Positions 1-11,904 of a stretch of DNA of 64,000 nucleotides are shown here, piece after piece (position 1 is the first letter of the stretch; every line of letters begins with the position of its first letter). Made by a program: the position numbers and the translations under genes. Under the pieces are notes generated by a model. The model saw only the letters and a list, made by a program, of their open reading frames with translations, had not been told where the DNA came from and did no database searches. The stretch comes from Haliclona indistincta (taxonomy: Eukaryota; Porifera; Demospongiae; Haplosclerida; Chalinidae), in contig OZ024786.1 of NCBI GenBank assembly GCA_964017065.1, positions 6,239,781-6,303,780 on the forward strand, in the 5' to 3' direction.

Positions 1-389
1 CTCGAGATAGCACCTGGAACTGACGAGTAAAGCTACAAATATACTACTTATGTGGACACTATCTAAAAGCAGACCTTGCAAACCTTTTCTAGGTAACATC
101 AGGGTGCCTTACAGTCGATAAGCAGCACTGGCTAGGCTCAGGAACGATGTCCACACTCGCCGTGCGCATGTCCACTCGTTTTGAGTATGCTGGGCCTTAG
201 AGTATGGCGCAAATCGACTGAGAAGTCTTGTGTCTTACTGCTTTCAGCTAAACAGCAGCTTTTTCCAGGTATCTGACAAGAACAAGTTGGTATTCAGTGT
301 TTAGCGTATGAAGTGGTGTATTCGAGCGTGCACGCAGCTATTTTTCTTCAAAAAAGACCAATAGCTTCCTCTGTGTATTCTACAATACT

Positions 390-765
390 ACTATGCGCAA
401 CATGGCCGTTTCTGACACTAACGGGACTAGTAGAGACTGCAAATGTCCATTCCTCCATTGAACACAATACATTTTAGCAGCATCCAGAGCATCCAAACGT
501 GACGTCACGCAATTATTATTAAATTCCTCAGCTTGTAAACGCAACTGGCCTAAATACAGTATCTATACCCCTCAGCTGACTTAGCTAGTTGTGTTAGTTT
601 TTCCATTGAGTCTTGTTTAGCACGTGAATACCATAGCAACAAGTCGTTATAAAACGCGCGTTTTTCAAGCTCTAATAGCTCATTATGAGCAATATACTTT
701 CGCTTGTGTGCACAGAGTACTGTACCTAGCTGAGCAGTCTCAGCACGAAGCTGCCTGCAGTACAA
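390..765 (-). CDS. candidate coding segment, uncharacterised
   Basis: An open frame at 765-550 encodes about 70 residues rich in Glu, Lys, Leu and Ala that look helical or coiled coil (for example HNELLELEKRAFYNDLLLWY). A second open frame in a different phase follows at 541-390 with similar character. A TTTTCCCGCG sequence read on the minus strand lies just upstream, near 805-820, and resembles an E2F-type site. I see no family match. The two frames do not join by a good short intron, so this may be two exons, a frameshifted remnant or chance. Coding status is uncertain. Confidence 0.3.
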
Positions 766-991
766 TATATACCGTCAATGTGGTGGCGGTGGTCCGGTGA
801 TGTACGGGTGTGCGCGGGAAAACGATTAGCGACTAAAATGGTCTATAGCCTCGCAGACATGACTACCATCACCCAAAAGCATGCAACACAGCAGAATTTT
901 ACATACAAGTTGACTCCTCTTTATTGAGGAAAAAAAAGTGTAGTGACAAAAGTTGTGAGAAAGGTTGAACATGGCATGGGTCACGATATTG

Positions 992-3900
992 TTAATCGTC
1001 TTCATGTTCAATCAGCCATTGAGAAATTTGAAACACAAATTGAGTGGCCTCGAATTTGTTGATGGCCAACGTGCGCCTATTAGTCAGGCTGAACTCGACA
1101 TATTTACTAATTTCCAGAACGTCTTCATTCAGATTGACCTCAGCTACTCTGACTGCTAATGATCTGGTTGATACACCAATCACGAGAAGTACCGAGCTGG
1201 CTTTTCTATTCGACATGGCATTATGAGCTTCAATCAAGATTGATTTTAACGGGCATGGAGATTGCTCCGTTCTCAGCTCGATCATGCACCGTAGTAGGAA
1301 ATTCGTGGAGTCAATTATTTCATAGATGGCTGCATCACCATAACGTTTGCGTGCCGGACGATTGGGAGATGCAGCTGGTGGCTCTGATGATAATCTTAGT
1401 TTCCTTCCAGTTGAACAGGCTCGGTTTACAGCATTAACCAATAGCGGCATGGTTAAAAAATATAAGTCGGCTTGGTATATAGCCAGTGAAACTTGAAGGA
1501 AATCTGAGATGGTTTCAATAGCAGACGATTTGAGAACTTCGTCCTTATCTTCATTTGGTTGCATAGAACAGGAACAAAGGGATGTAGTACGCTTGTTGTT
1601 GAGTAGAAGTTCAAATTCTACCACATTTTCAACTCCCAGGAGCCAGAAGATATCCTGAAAAAGAGAAAAATTACACATAACTATAGACATTATGCGCTCG
1701 CAATATTATTTAGCTTACAGGTATAAATAGCTTACAGGTATAAATAGCTTACAGGTATAAATATACACCTGAGGTATATACGTGAGATCATTATTATGAT
1801 AGTCTGGTTTGGAACATGTTTACAATAATCAGCTGAGGGCAAGGTTTCTGATACTTCATGAGTGATGTGATATCACTGTAACCAGGAGCGCATAATGAGA
1901 AAGAGCGCTGTAGAAGGGAAGGAGCGTGACACTCCCACGCACTTGATTAATAATTGCGAGTCCACACATGATGGACACGTTACTAAAGATAGAATAGTGA
2001 TGGCCGACGGTACGCGTACGTCAGTTTCGTACTTGGCTGGAACTTGGCAGTCAGAGGCTCCTGGAGGTAAGCAAGAGCTTGTAGAAGCTGTCTGCACCCA
2101 CAAAGACTCACAGGCAATCGCTACGTGCACGTACAACAGCTGTAGAGAGCCAGCTATTCGAGCTGGCAGACAAGGATGACCGTCTTGGGATAGTAGAAAG
2201 CTGCTGCTTAACTTCTAGAAGCCCAGTTCCAGAAGTACGAAACTGACGTACGTGTACCGTCGGCCATCACTATTCTATCTTTAGTAACGCGTCCATCATG
2301 TGTGAACTTGCAATTATTAATCAAGTGCGTGGGAGTGTCACGCTCCTTCCCTCTACATCATTATGAGCTCCTGCTGTAACAGTGACTGGTTATTGTACTG
2401 TTATTGTATACTGTTTACACTGTTGATTTGTCTGTCTGACCACATGGAATAATAATATTAATTTTGAAAGTGACTACAATCACCAGTTTATGTTCTGTTT
2501 CACTAATGTTAATGAAAGTCTACCACACAGTTGGAGGCTTACAAGCAAGAGTTTATAATGAACAGAGAGTATCGCACTCCAATATGCCCTTCACGGAGAC
2601 TCTCGGGAAAGTAACGTGACCAGCACGCGAGCTAAGTGACGTTTACAGGAAAAATTATTCATAACGTGACATAATAATCTAATGGCGCGTCTTTCCCGTG
2701 ATCGTGAATTGCTTGTAGATCCCTAGTTTACTGGTGCTGTACTATCCAACAGAGGCAGTTAGAACCTTGCGACGATAAATGAATCTCTCAAGAGTGCATA
2801 CACGAAGAATCCGGGCTAATCGAGCCCAAAATGAAGGCCCAGATAACGAGAAAGAGTAAGTTGCTTGCAAAAAGACGCTGCTAACCATGCCGAGCATGCA
2901 GTTGAAAATTATTTGGTTCTGTAAATACTACTTTAGACAAAGTCTCCAAGCAAAATCAGTTGTTGTAGTTGCCTGCGTGGTTCTGTAGAAGTCAGAGTTG
3001 CTTGCTACTCGTTGCTGAGAAGGCGTGGTTCAAAACGATATACGTCATAATGCGTATTTAGCTCGCGTGCTGGTCACGTTACTTTCCCGAGAGTCTCCGT
3101 GAAGGGCATATTGGAGTGCGATACTCTCTGTTCATTATAAACTCTTGTTACAAGGCATGCAGGGCTACTACTACTGCTGGAGCATTCTTCCAGCCATTCT
3201 TTTCAGCTGTACTGACACCTTTGGTTGCTTTGAATGCTTGTCATGAACTATGTTGCAGCGAGGTATGCTCGACGCACCCACTATCCGTGTTGCTGTTTCT
3301 GCTCAGTCCCAGTTTATTGATTAGCTCTGTTTTGAAAGTACCTGTGGTGCCCAATTGACCTTTGCCATGCATGTAAGTGACAAGTTCAAGTTGTGATTAT
3401 AATTTTCAAAACACGTTCCAACAAATGTCAGGGCAACTTAAAACTTAGCCTCGTCCCCTGGCCGAATTTTTCGCAACACAGAAACACAACGGAACGAAAC
3501 GGCGAAAAATTAGGCCTGGTACACACTGCAAGGGTAATAGTGCGCGTGCTCAGATCATTCCCCAGAATCTAGGGAATCCGTATTCTTTTGGGGCATTTTC
3601 GCTACATTATACCGTATACTATCCCGTTCACGAAGCACTCTCCGTGTTCTTCTAAGAGCAAAAGTATCGTACAGCTCGGCGTTTGCGCTGTTCTGCCTTG
3701 ATCAACATGGCTATACGCTAAAGCCTAACATGAGGAGACTGTTTAACACGGTTCTACAAACGGTATTGTGATATTTGTCTGATTTTCTACGTGGAACAGC
3801 AAGTGTTTTAGCCGCCAGCTTCTCCCATTCCTTTGTGACAGCAAGCTGAAGCAATCCAGTGTCCATAAAGGCGAGCACTGTGTCGTAATAGTGCTGCTTG

Positions 3901-5917
3901 CTCATCGTTAGCAAACGCTCGTTAATGATATTCAGCGTCGAGTAATATGAATAACATTATCTCTACCCTTGCAGTGTGTACCAGGCCTAATTTTTCGCCG
4001 TTTCGTTCCGTTGTGTTTCTGCGTTGCGAAAAATTCGGCCAGGGGACGAGGCTACTTAAAACTTGATCGGACATAATCAGAAATTGATCGGCCTTTGAAC
4101 ATTTAGTTTGCTGTTTACAGTGAAGAAATAATAATATCACTTGGTTGAGCGACTGACAGGCTGTTTTGTCCAGCTACAACTGTACATGTAGCTGGCCATT
4201 ACGCATAAAAATGGCTGATGGCCGACTGTTATAATCATCACTGCAGTTTTATATTAAACACCGAAATACATCACCCTAAGGCACACAACAATATTCAAAT
4301 CCATAAATGAGAAGCCAACTAACCATTGACGCTGAAGATTTCTTGACTTTTTCAAGAGGAAACACATCCGAATGAACCGGAGAGCTTGCTACATGTTTAA
4401 TAGACCGGGTAGGTGAGGTGGAGAATGATCGTCTAGGCCGTTTAGCTGGCCGTATATCTTCCACATCTGTTATGGGATCTGGAGCACATGAGAGCATAAT
4501 TATAACTACACATGCAATTCTAACCATGCAATCGAGCATGAGGCTAGATTTGGGACATCAAGGTTTTGACCACCAGTACACATTGCATCAGGTGACCCCG
4601 CCTACTAACAATACTTAGGTGTAATGTACATATACATACAGTAGTTCGTTTACGTGTCTGTCATTATGCCTCGGTGGGCGGAACCACGAGGCATATTGTA
4701 ATCGCGTTGTCTGTCATTCCGTCTGTTACATCATTTTGTTGCACACGCTAAAAGGTAAGCTCTGAAATTAGCAATGCAAGTGGAACACAATAATATCTCA
4801 CTTTTCAACATGTGAAAACTGTATACGAAACTTAGTTCTCGAGTTATGGCATGATCTGTTTATCTCGATAGCTGTTCGCGGCCATTGCAGACTTCTCTGG
4901 CAACAAACCATCTATAGTAGACTTAGGCGGCGTTTACACGACAACGCTATCAGGTGAAAACGAAGACTTTAGTATCCATTTTGGTCGCGCATTTACACCA
5001 AAACGATCAAAACGCATAGGCAAAATGGAGACTCGTGAAAACGGAGACCAAACTGGAGACCTTGAAAACGGAGACATGTAAAACGCACGTGTAAACACTA
5101 AAAACGGATACACGCTTTTGATATGAGCGTACCTCAGCCATCATACTCGCAGAGAATGCTAGCAGGAGCTTTGAAACGACATCTATCAAGAGGATCTTGC
5201 GTAGTCTTCGTCGGTTCGTGCGTATGAGCGAGTACCAGCATGCTTGCCTGAAAACGCCACACCCACATTCCATTTGCTTAATTTACTTCCGCAAGCAAAA
5301 CGGAGCAGTGTAAACAGCAAAAACGATGGAGCTGAATCCGAATACATTTCCCCGTTTTTGGACCGATCGTCTACGTGTAAACGCCGCCTTACTAGCAACT
5401 TCATGGTTTGACATGTACTACAGGACAACCAGCAAGCCTAGTGAGAATGAAGAAATGAGCGCCGTACTAAGAGTTTCAGCATTCAGTGTGCAGCCAGGCT
5501 GACAACAGCACGGTCACGCCTATACACCAGTGGTTAGCACCTTGCATGATTCTGTTTACATGGATCTGCTTCCCAGCTGGACACTGTTTCTGTTGCTGCT
5601 ATTTGTGATTACTAAACTGTGCTTTGCTTCTTTGCATAGCACAATAACCGTGTGAAATGCATTAGTGCTAGTATGGTATGCACCGAGGCATCTGCACCAT
5701 TGGTGTTTCATAATGTTCACAGTTCATATCTGCAAAACCACACCTACCTTTCCGAAATCCTCCGTTTTTTGCTAGTCGTTCAGCCAATCGGCTGAATTTA
5801 GTTTCTGAACTGTAACAATTATACAGTATAATAAATTAGATGTGACATGAACAAAACTTACTCAGAACTATTAGGAGAAGCAGGAGATCGAGAGCGAGTT
5901 CGACTATAACGAAGCAT
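992..5917 (-). CDS. candidate multi-exon host gene, function unknown
   Basis: Four minus-strand segments fit together in phase with GT-AG borders: 5917-5862 (ATG), 5809-5748, 4478-4324 and 1654-992 (stop). Summed, they give about 311 residues. The N-terminus is Arg/Ser-rich (MLRYSRTRSRSPASP), a basic KRPRR patch follows, and the last exon is a 220-residue mainly helical region that I cannot assign to a family. An AATAAA on the minus strand lies at 925-920, about 70 bases past the stop. The long introns hold four MITEs. The first three joins keep phase exactly. The join to the last exon is more tentative because extra exons could lie between 4.3 and 1.7 kb. Confidence 0.5.
1711..1761. repeat. 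three tandem copies of a 17 bp unit
   Basis: TAGCTTACAGGTATAAA is repeated three times without change immediately upstream (in gene sense) of the last exon of the candidate host gene, inside its intron. Confidence 0.85.
1883..2373. mobile_element. fold-back MITE, 491 bp, 7 bp TSD
   Basis: Inverted arms of roughly 150 bp (about 1883-2043 against 2221-2373) start CAGGAGC and end GCTCCTG, both leading into an ATAATGA motif. The element is flanked by direct repeats CTGTAAC at 1876-1882 and 2374-2380. It has no coding capacity beyond chance ORFs. Terminal sequence and TSD length match the element at 2546-3147, so the two belong to one family. A 7 bp TSD is not typical of hAT (8 bp) or Tc1 (TA). 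Dada or P-like superfamilies are possible, but I cannot assign one. Confidence 0.8.
2546..3147. mobile_element. fold-back MITE, 602 bp, 7 bp TSD
   Basis: Inverted arms of about 90 bp (2546-2635 against 3060-3147) begin CAAGAGTTTATAATGAAC. Direct repeats TTACAAG flank it at 2539-2545 and 3148-3154. It is a sister of the 1883-2373 element by its termini. The core is non-coding. Confidence 0.8.
3447..4053. mobile_element. MITE with long TIRs, 607 bp, 11 bp TSD
   Basis: Arms of about 90 bp (3447-3540 and 3967-4053) start AGCCTCGTCCCCTGGCC. Perfect 11 bp direct repeats ACTTAAAACTT lie at 3436-3446 and 4054-4064. Long terminal inverted repeats with a 9-11 bp TSD are the signature of the Mutator (MULE) superfamily. 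The short ORF inside it on the minus strand looks like chance. Confidence 0.8.
4926..5388. mobile_element. PIF/Harbinger-type MITE, 463 bp, TTA TSD
   Basis: The terminal inverted repeat GGCGGCGTTTACACG at 4926 is mirrored by CGTGTAAACGCCGCC ending at 5388, with TTA on both sides (4923-4925, 5389-5391). A 3 bp TTA target and a GGC-starting TIR are typical of PIF/Harbinger. It sits in the 1.27 kb intron between exons 2 and 3 of the candidate host gene. Confidence 0.8.
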
Positions 5918-6069
5918 GGCAGGACCGTCTGGGACAGCAGAGTCAGTGGATGGAGATGGATTAGATTAGATGAGCTAGCTAGCACTTTCACATGCACTTT
6001 CAATCCACACACATGCGCATTGTCAATTCGCGCGCGGTAACCGATGGTTTCACATGTAACGGTCGGTTC

Positions 6070-6105
6070 ATGCCCCCACGTGATATTCCAACGCGGGAAA
6101 ATTTA
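6070..6105 (-). promoter_or_regulatory. possible promoter of the minus-strand gene
   Basis: About 150 bases upstream of the 5917 start codon are a CACGTG E-box (6077-6082) and an E2F-like TTTCCCGCG (minus strand, 6092-6100), within a locally CpG-rich stretch (CGCGCGCGG near 6030). The motif matches are by eye. The role is inferred from position only. Confidence 0.25.
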
Positions 6106-6110
6106 AAACG

Positions 6111-8221
6111 GCAATCTAGCTAGAACAGCTTTCTAGCCTCTGCGTCACACCTAGCTTGACCTAAGCTCATGCTCTTATGAATGCTGAGCTGTATGATTCA
6201 TCAGACTGGAATGAAGCGCCTAGCATAGTTGAGACTTGAAACTGACATCTTTATAGTCGATTCTAGCTGCACACAATTTGAATGGCATTCAGAAAAGTTC
6301 ATGTTGTAGAGTCATGCATTATTATTTTAATAATTATGTGTTGCACATTCATAAAACATTCTCGTACTCCACCAAATCAAGAAAAAAATGATGTAGTATA
6401 GTGAATAAAGTGATGAATCAAAGTTTGTGATGAATAACTTCCTGAATGCAGCACAACAGAACTTGCCAGAAGACACTAGTGAACTGACAGCTTCCCTATG
6501 ATCAAAAAGAATTGTTTGATAAATAAATAAGTATAATGGATCACAACAGTAGGCATGACAGAATATAGTGTACACATACAGTTACACAAGGAAAGGGCTC
6601 TATGAACCGATACCAATATTATCAAATTTCACCGATACCGATTTGTGGTATCTATATCGGTGCATGTTTTAGGTGTAAACCGCACGCCTCATTCAGACAC
6701 AAATAAAACCATCATTTTTGTCACGAGTAAATGTTCTCTCAGAGTTAGATCAAGAAACATACTGAATAATCTTGCTTACAACACACACTTATATATAAAC
6801 AACCTAGACAAATCAAGATACAAAACCCACAAACAGACCAATCAATGATACAAAACTAACAGACACACCAAGATACAATAACACAACTAACCAAAGACAG
6901 TTAACACCTACTTAACACATGAGATAGTCCTACCACAAGCTAACACAGACAAAGAACTTTGTCACAATTTTCAATTGTGTTGGCAACATTGCAATACAAG
7001 ATACTGGGTTGTCTGGAGCAGGGTAACGTGCTTATCCTGAATCGTTGACAATAACCAAATACTCAGCACACTAAAATAAGCTTTGGCAAAACAAATACAC
7101 TCAGTAACAACACTGTATTGTGTCAATAGCAGCATGTCAGGATATTCAGCACCTGGACTGTTACTCAAGAATCACGAAAGTGTGTGACGCTAAGTAGCAT
7201 GCATGTGATTAAAGGGCAGGGCTTAAGGTAGAGTCTCATCACAAGTCTAGTGAGGTCCTGGATGCAGGCTGCAGGCTAGGCAACTTATATGACACAGTTT
7301 ACACACTTATAACATATCAGTCTTCCATGTCATGACTATGGGAATGCCTCGTAAGTGCACTTGGATGACGTTTGGTTCCATGTATAGTTCAACCAACGGC
7401 TTCGCTTTGTCCTTCACTCGAGTCTTGTGGACTCTAACCATCTCTTCACTCCTCCTTGTGTATCGCTGTCAAGCCAAGTATTTGCCGTCATAGTTCAAAA
7501 ATGCTAACAAGTTAGTGTCACAAACAGTTTATTCTGGAACGATTCTGTTTACACTAGGAGCAGAACAGTTCTAGAACCTGTTTCATCGGGTTTTCAACCT
7601 GCTCAAAAGCAGGTCCTATTTCAACCGGAACGGAGCGGTTTGGAACGGTTCTGTGAGCATTTACATTAATTTTATCATGCCTCTACATGAGAGCCTGGTT
7701 TTGAGTGGGAAAATCCCTTAAGGCGGCGTTGTTCTTTAATCACAGATTGTCGGAAAGATCACTGTCGTACTGTATATCTGCAGCAATTATGTGTGGCACA
7801 ATAACTCTGTGGTTAGAAATACAAAGTGAAGTAATGGGGATTCAGGACAGTCAGGCGTGGCCTGGCTAATCACATACTGTATATGGCCACACCTGACTTG
7901 ACTCGGGAGTGTCTGGCTACAAAACCGTCTGGAAACTACAACTACAAGCACTGTTCAAACTATACATGCCGTACACAGGCAAACACAAGAGGAATAGGTC
8001 GCTAGATCATTTACTTAACGCCGGGATCAGTGCCATACAGCAGCACCAACGTGGCAAAGGCACCAAAAATAACTTTTTGGTGTGATAAAAACGTTTCACA
8101 AACTAGAGTTCTAATGAACACATACCCATGCACGCCACGTTAGTATTACTACAATAAGTGCAGGAGGTTGGGCAATACACACCCACAGTGCCGTATAGTG
8201 CTTTTATGCACCTATCAATCT
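6111..8221. other. non-coding stretch, no gene seen
   Basis: Contains only short ORFs. Visible items are a small hairpin around 6603-6662 built from ACCGATA/TATCGGT, an A/C-rich low-complexity run at about 6780-6910, and a possible decayed inverted repeat near 7540-7660 (several GGAACGGTTCT-like motifs). Confidence 0.5.
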
Positions 8222-8223
8222 TA

Positions 8224-8735
8224 TCCCCCACTCTCCCCTCCCGGGACTAAGTGGGGCAATCGTGGGGATTTGAATTTTATAACTGTCAATTTCCCACCCC
8301 CAGGGCAAAGGAAGCTGTCAAATCTCCATCCTGTACCCAGGGTGTCACCATTAGCTTACTTGCAATTTAATAATTATCGTAAATGTTTGTTTCAGTAAAG
8401 CAAGGCACTGAAGGCAGGCGCATCAACATCACAATTATTGATTATTCATTGCAATAATTAAGCAGGCTGTACCTGGGCTGTACTATAACAATATTAATAG
8501 TGAATATAATTATTATAGACATGAAAAAGTGCAGCGGCCATGGCATGCCTGACCGCTGCAGTTCCTACGCCCCTGTTCAAGACATGAATCACTGACGTTC
8601 AGCCAGACACACGTGACAAAGGCATTTTTTCGAGCGTTTTGCTCGAAAATCAAAAGCCCCACCCCTGGGGGCCACATAAACAGTGGCAAATGCCCCAATA
8701 TTGCCCCACCTAGTCCCAGGAGGGGGAGTGGGGGA
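8224..8735. mobile_element. MITE, 512 bp, TA target
   Basis: TCCCCCACTC starts at 8224 and its complement GAGTGGGGGA ends at 8735. Arms of about 36 bp match with a few differences, and TA lies on both sides. A TA target suggests Tc1/mariner, though the G-rich TIR is unusual. It directly abuts the next repeat at 8741. Confidence 0.65.
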
Positions 8736-8740
8736 TAATT

Positions 8741-9399
8741 GGGGCGAGCCTGAGCAAGCCCCATGGTTACGAGGTGTACACAGCCAAAGTACTAGGGTCG
8801 TGCGTGCGTGCGTGCGTACGTACGTACGTCTGGCAGGAATACATTAACCGGAAGGACCGTACGTCTAGTGGGCGTGACAAGGTGGAGCTTGTTGGAGCAA
8901 GTCTGAGCGAGTCCATAGTTGCGAGCTACACACAGTACTTTGGGCAATCGCGAGTTATTTCAGCACATGTGCAGTGCAGAACGTTCAATAGCACAAAGAA
9001 GCTAGATTTGCTAGAAAGCTGCGGGCTGCATGAACATCGATCGCGGCACACTTTGGCTAGGTAAACAGAGTTTGCCTAAGCAAAGCTGATAGTCAGTACA
9101 GCAAGCTCGACCGATGCAACCGTGACAAACAGGGAGCAAACTAGCCAGCTAAGAATGAATGCACAGCTAAGTCAATAAGCTCGACAGGTGCAAGCTGACT
9201 ATAAAAAGCAGGCTTACTCAGTCGGGTAGCTAATCCTGAGTCATAATCTGCACATGTTGTTTAGAGCGTTCACCCAACCTATAGCTAGGCTATGTCTACT
9301 CACACTCGATGCAGCAAAGACAAGCGCTATTTTCCCAAGGTTACAACACGCTTGACAACGTTCTTGTGCAGATAATGCATTTTCGCTCAGGCTCGCCCC
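8741..9399. mobile_element. repeat with 17 bp TIRs, copy 1 of a 690 bp tandem pair
   Basis: Starts GGGGCGAGCCTGAGC and ends GCTCAGGCTCGCCCC. It contains a CGTG/CGTA microsatellite near its start. A near-identical copy starts 690 bp downstream, including 25 bp of flank, so the pair arose by tandem duplication rather than by two insertions. I find no clear TSD. Short ORFs are shared by both copies but do not look like a known protein. Confidence 0.7.
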
Positions 9400-9430
9400 A
9401 AACAATGTTTTACATTCCCTAGTATTGATT

Positions 9431-10077
9431 GGGGCGAGCCTGAGCGAGCCCCATGGTTACGAGGTGTACACAGCCAAAGTACTAGGGTCGTACGTGCGTG
9501 CGTGCGTGCGTACGTCTGGCAGGAATACATTAACCGGAAGGACCGTACGTCTAGTGGGCGTGACAAGGTGGAGCTTGTTGGAGCAAGTCTGAGCGAGTCC
9601 ATAGTTGCGAGCTACACACAGTACTTTGGGCGATCGCGAGTTATTTCAGCACATGTGCAGTGCAGAACGTTCAATAGCACGAAGAAGCTAGATTGGCTAG
9701 AAAGCTGCGGGCTGCATGAACATCGATCGCGGCACACTTTGGCTAGAGTTTGCCTAAGCAAAACTGATAGTCAGTACAGCAAGCTCGACCGATGCAACCG
9801 TGACAAACAGGGAGCAAACTAGCCAGCTAAGAATGAATGCACAGCTAAGTCAATAAGCTCAACAGGTGCAAGCTGACTATAAAAAGCAGGCTTACTCAGT
9901 CTGGTAGCTAATCCTGAGTCATAATCTGCACATGTTGTTTAGAGCGTTCACCCAACCTATAGCTAGGCTATGTCAACTCACACTCGATGCAGCAAAGACA
10001 AGCGCTATTTTCCCAAGGCTACAACACGCTTGACAACGTTCTTGTGCAGATAATGCATTTTCGCTCAGGCTCGCCCC
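9431..10077. mobile_element. repeat with 17 bp TIRs, copy 2 of the tandem pair
   Basis: Nearly identical to 8741-9399, with a shorter CGTG/CGTA microsatellite and a few substitutions. The same 25 bases (beginning AAACAATGTTTTACATTCCC) follow both copies. Confidence 0.7.
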
Positions 10078-10362
10078 AAACAATGTTTTACATTCCCTAG
10101 TAGGTGCATTACAAGGACCTTCAGGTATTAGAAAGCCATCGATTTCCTGCTCGAGCAAGACTCTCCAGCACTGAGTGTCTTCACAGGGCGATAAATACAG
10201 TGAACAAACAACTGATAGTGCTTTGGTGCTGATTTTCTAGCGGTAAGATGCATAACAGGCGTGTTTTTTGACGACACACATATACACACACATATACGCA
10301 TACAGACGAAAGCAAACGCATAACCCCTCCGCATACTGCGCACGGGTAAAAACTAAACTCAC

Positions 10363-10394
10363 CTTGTATAGTTGGCCTTTGGCGCCATTTTCAT
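10363..10394 (-). other. possible short first exon, paralogue of 11905-11959
   Basis: Read on the minus strand, ATGAAAATGGCG begins a short open stretch that ends at AAG|GTGAGTTTAG, a good splice donor. The same start (ATGAAAATGGCG) and the same donor context occur at 11959-11905. Flanking sequence (the GCCGTACA..GGCAA block near 7968 and 11785) is also repeated, so this may be a duplicated promoter plus first exon, or just a dispersed repeat. Confidence 0.25.
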
Positions 10395-10565
10395 TGAATC
10401 GCACTATGTACAGTGAACCCCTGTGGGCGTGTCATATAGTTTTAACCCTTTTGTCACGATTGTTAGGCTAGCTTTCGCGCGCAAACAGCCGCTAGTTCGA
10501 AAGCCTTCTTACTGTACAGTGGTACATCATAGTTCTTACCTACTGATCGCGTCAAGCACTCCGTC

Positions 10566-10850
10566 ATGTCAAGTGATGAATTTGAGGAGAGCAGTCCGGT
10601 TTACTGCACTCGGTCACTGACCGCGTGCAGTAAACTGGACTGCTCTCCTGGGTCACAGGCGCCAAGAATCCCACAAGATCTAGAACCAAACAGTCCTGCA
10701 GGCAAGAGCTGCAAGGATCTTCCAGGTGCATGTATGACAGAGGTCAGTCAGAATTACATGCAAATTCCAATCAATCCTATTATTGTCTCAGAAAAAGAAG
10801 TTTGCGTGTACACAAGCGGGCTCTGGTTACTCTCGCAAGGCAAAGCTTAA
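10566..10850 (+). CDS. hypothetical ORF, 94 codons
   Basis: The ATG at 10566 opens a frame with an acidic start (MSSDEFEESSP) and many Ser, Cys and Pro residues. No domain is recognised. The hairpin at 10585-10649 lies within its first third, which argues that the ORF may be a by-product of repeat sequence. Coding status is doubtful. Confidence 0.2.
   Translation: MSSDEFEESSPVYCTRSLTACSKLDCSPGSQAPRIPQDLEPNSPAGKSCKDLPGACMTEVSQNYMQIPINPIIVSEKEVCVYTSGLWLLSQGKA
10585..10649. repeat. near-perfect hairpin, arms about 26 bp
   Basis: AGGAGAGCAGTCCGGTTTAC at the left is mirrored on the right by GTAAACTGGACTGCTCTCCT, with a short loop around CGGTCACTGACCG that is itself partly self-complementary. It lies in an open frame (10566-10850, +) that I cannot assign. 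Confidence 0.75.
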
Positions 10851-11904
10851 GCCTCCATTTGTCGAACCTAAATTTCATGCTAAAAACAGTATTTTCTACA
10901 GGTACTCAGGATGAAAATAGGAATTCCAACCTTGACTCAATTTTTTGGTAAAAAGATCACCTTTTTGGAAGAAGATTATTAACTAACCAAGATAGTTATT
11001 CAATGTTAAATTAATGAAAATGAAGCATAAGCACTCGGTCTATGAAAATACGTTGGATATTTTCTGAGAAATGTATGGTTTTTGTGTTATGTGCCTCTCA
11101 ATTTGAGATTTTATGCAATTTTCAACGACTTTTGACCATTTTTAAAAAATCAAGCGAATTTATGCCGTCCAAACCGTAACGTAAGATTCAAGGCAAAGGG
11201 TTCACGCGTTGTTTCCGACCAAGTGCGCATTCATACCTAGGTTCACGGAGAACTGCTCATACGAGATAGCGGACCCACTGTTCTACCGCATCTCTAACTC
11301 CAACCGTGCGGAAAACAGGGCGTGGCTGTATTCGACCTCATGCTCGTGCTCGGTCAGGATCAGGTACGAAGCTTTGGCAGGGGGGGGCAGGGTGCAGCGT
11401 AGCCGGCCTAAGCCCATTCTCACGTGAGTAACACATGTTCAGAACTGTTCATAGATCTGTTTCTCTGTGCTCGGTGCTCAGTTAGACGTTAGGTGAGTGC
11501 GCGATGCTCTGGTATTCAATATGTACTCCTGAATGTATTGTTTAGGTCAATTTCTGCCTTGTCCTTTTTGTCTAACACGAGGCCTAGCATAATCTCTAAA
11601 CTGTGATTGGTAAACGTCGAGTCCTGTTCAGACTCTGGTAAGAGAATCTTGCTTTTGTATGTCTATTAGTTCCTGTGCGTGTGTACATTATCGCTCCAGT
11701 AACTCCACTTTGGTGGCAATTTTCAGCATCAAAACTGCGTGATTGCTGCCTTGTTCATACATTGGAGTCGCCACCCCTTGATACATGCCGTACAGAGGCA
11801 AGCAAGCACAAATACAAGAGCTCTAGATTGCTTACGATTGCCGGCATCAGCACAATACAGCAGCATTAACGCTGTTTGGCACGATAAAAACAAACTAAAC
11901 TCAC

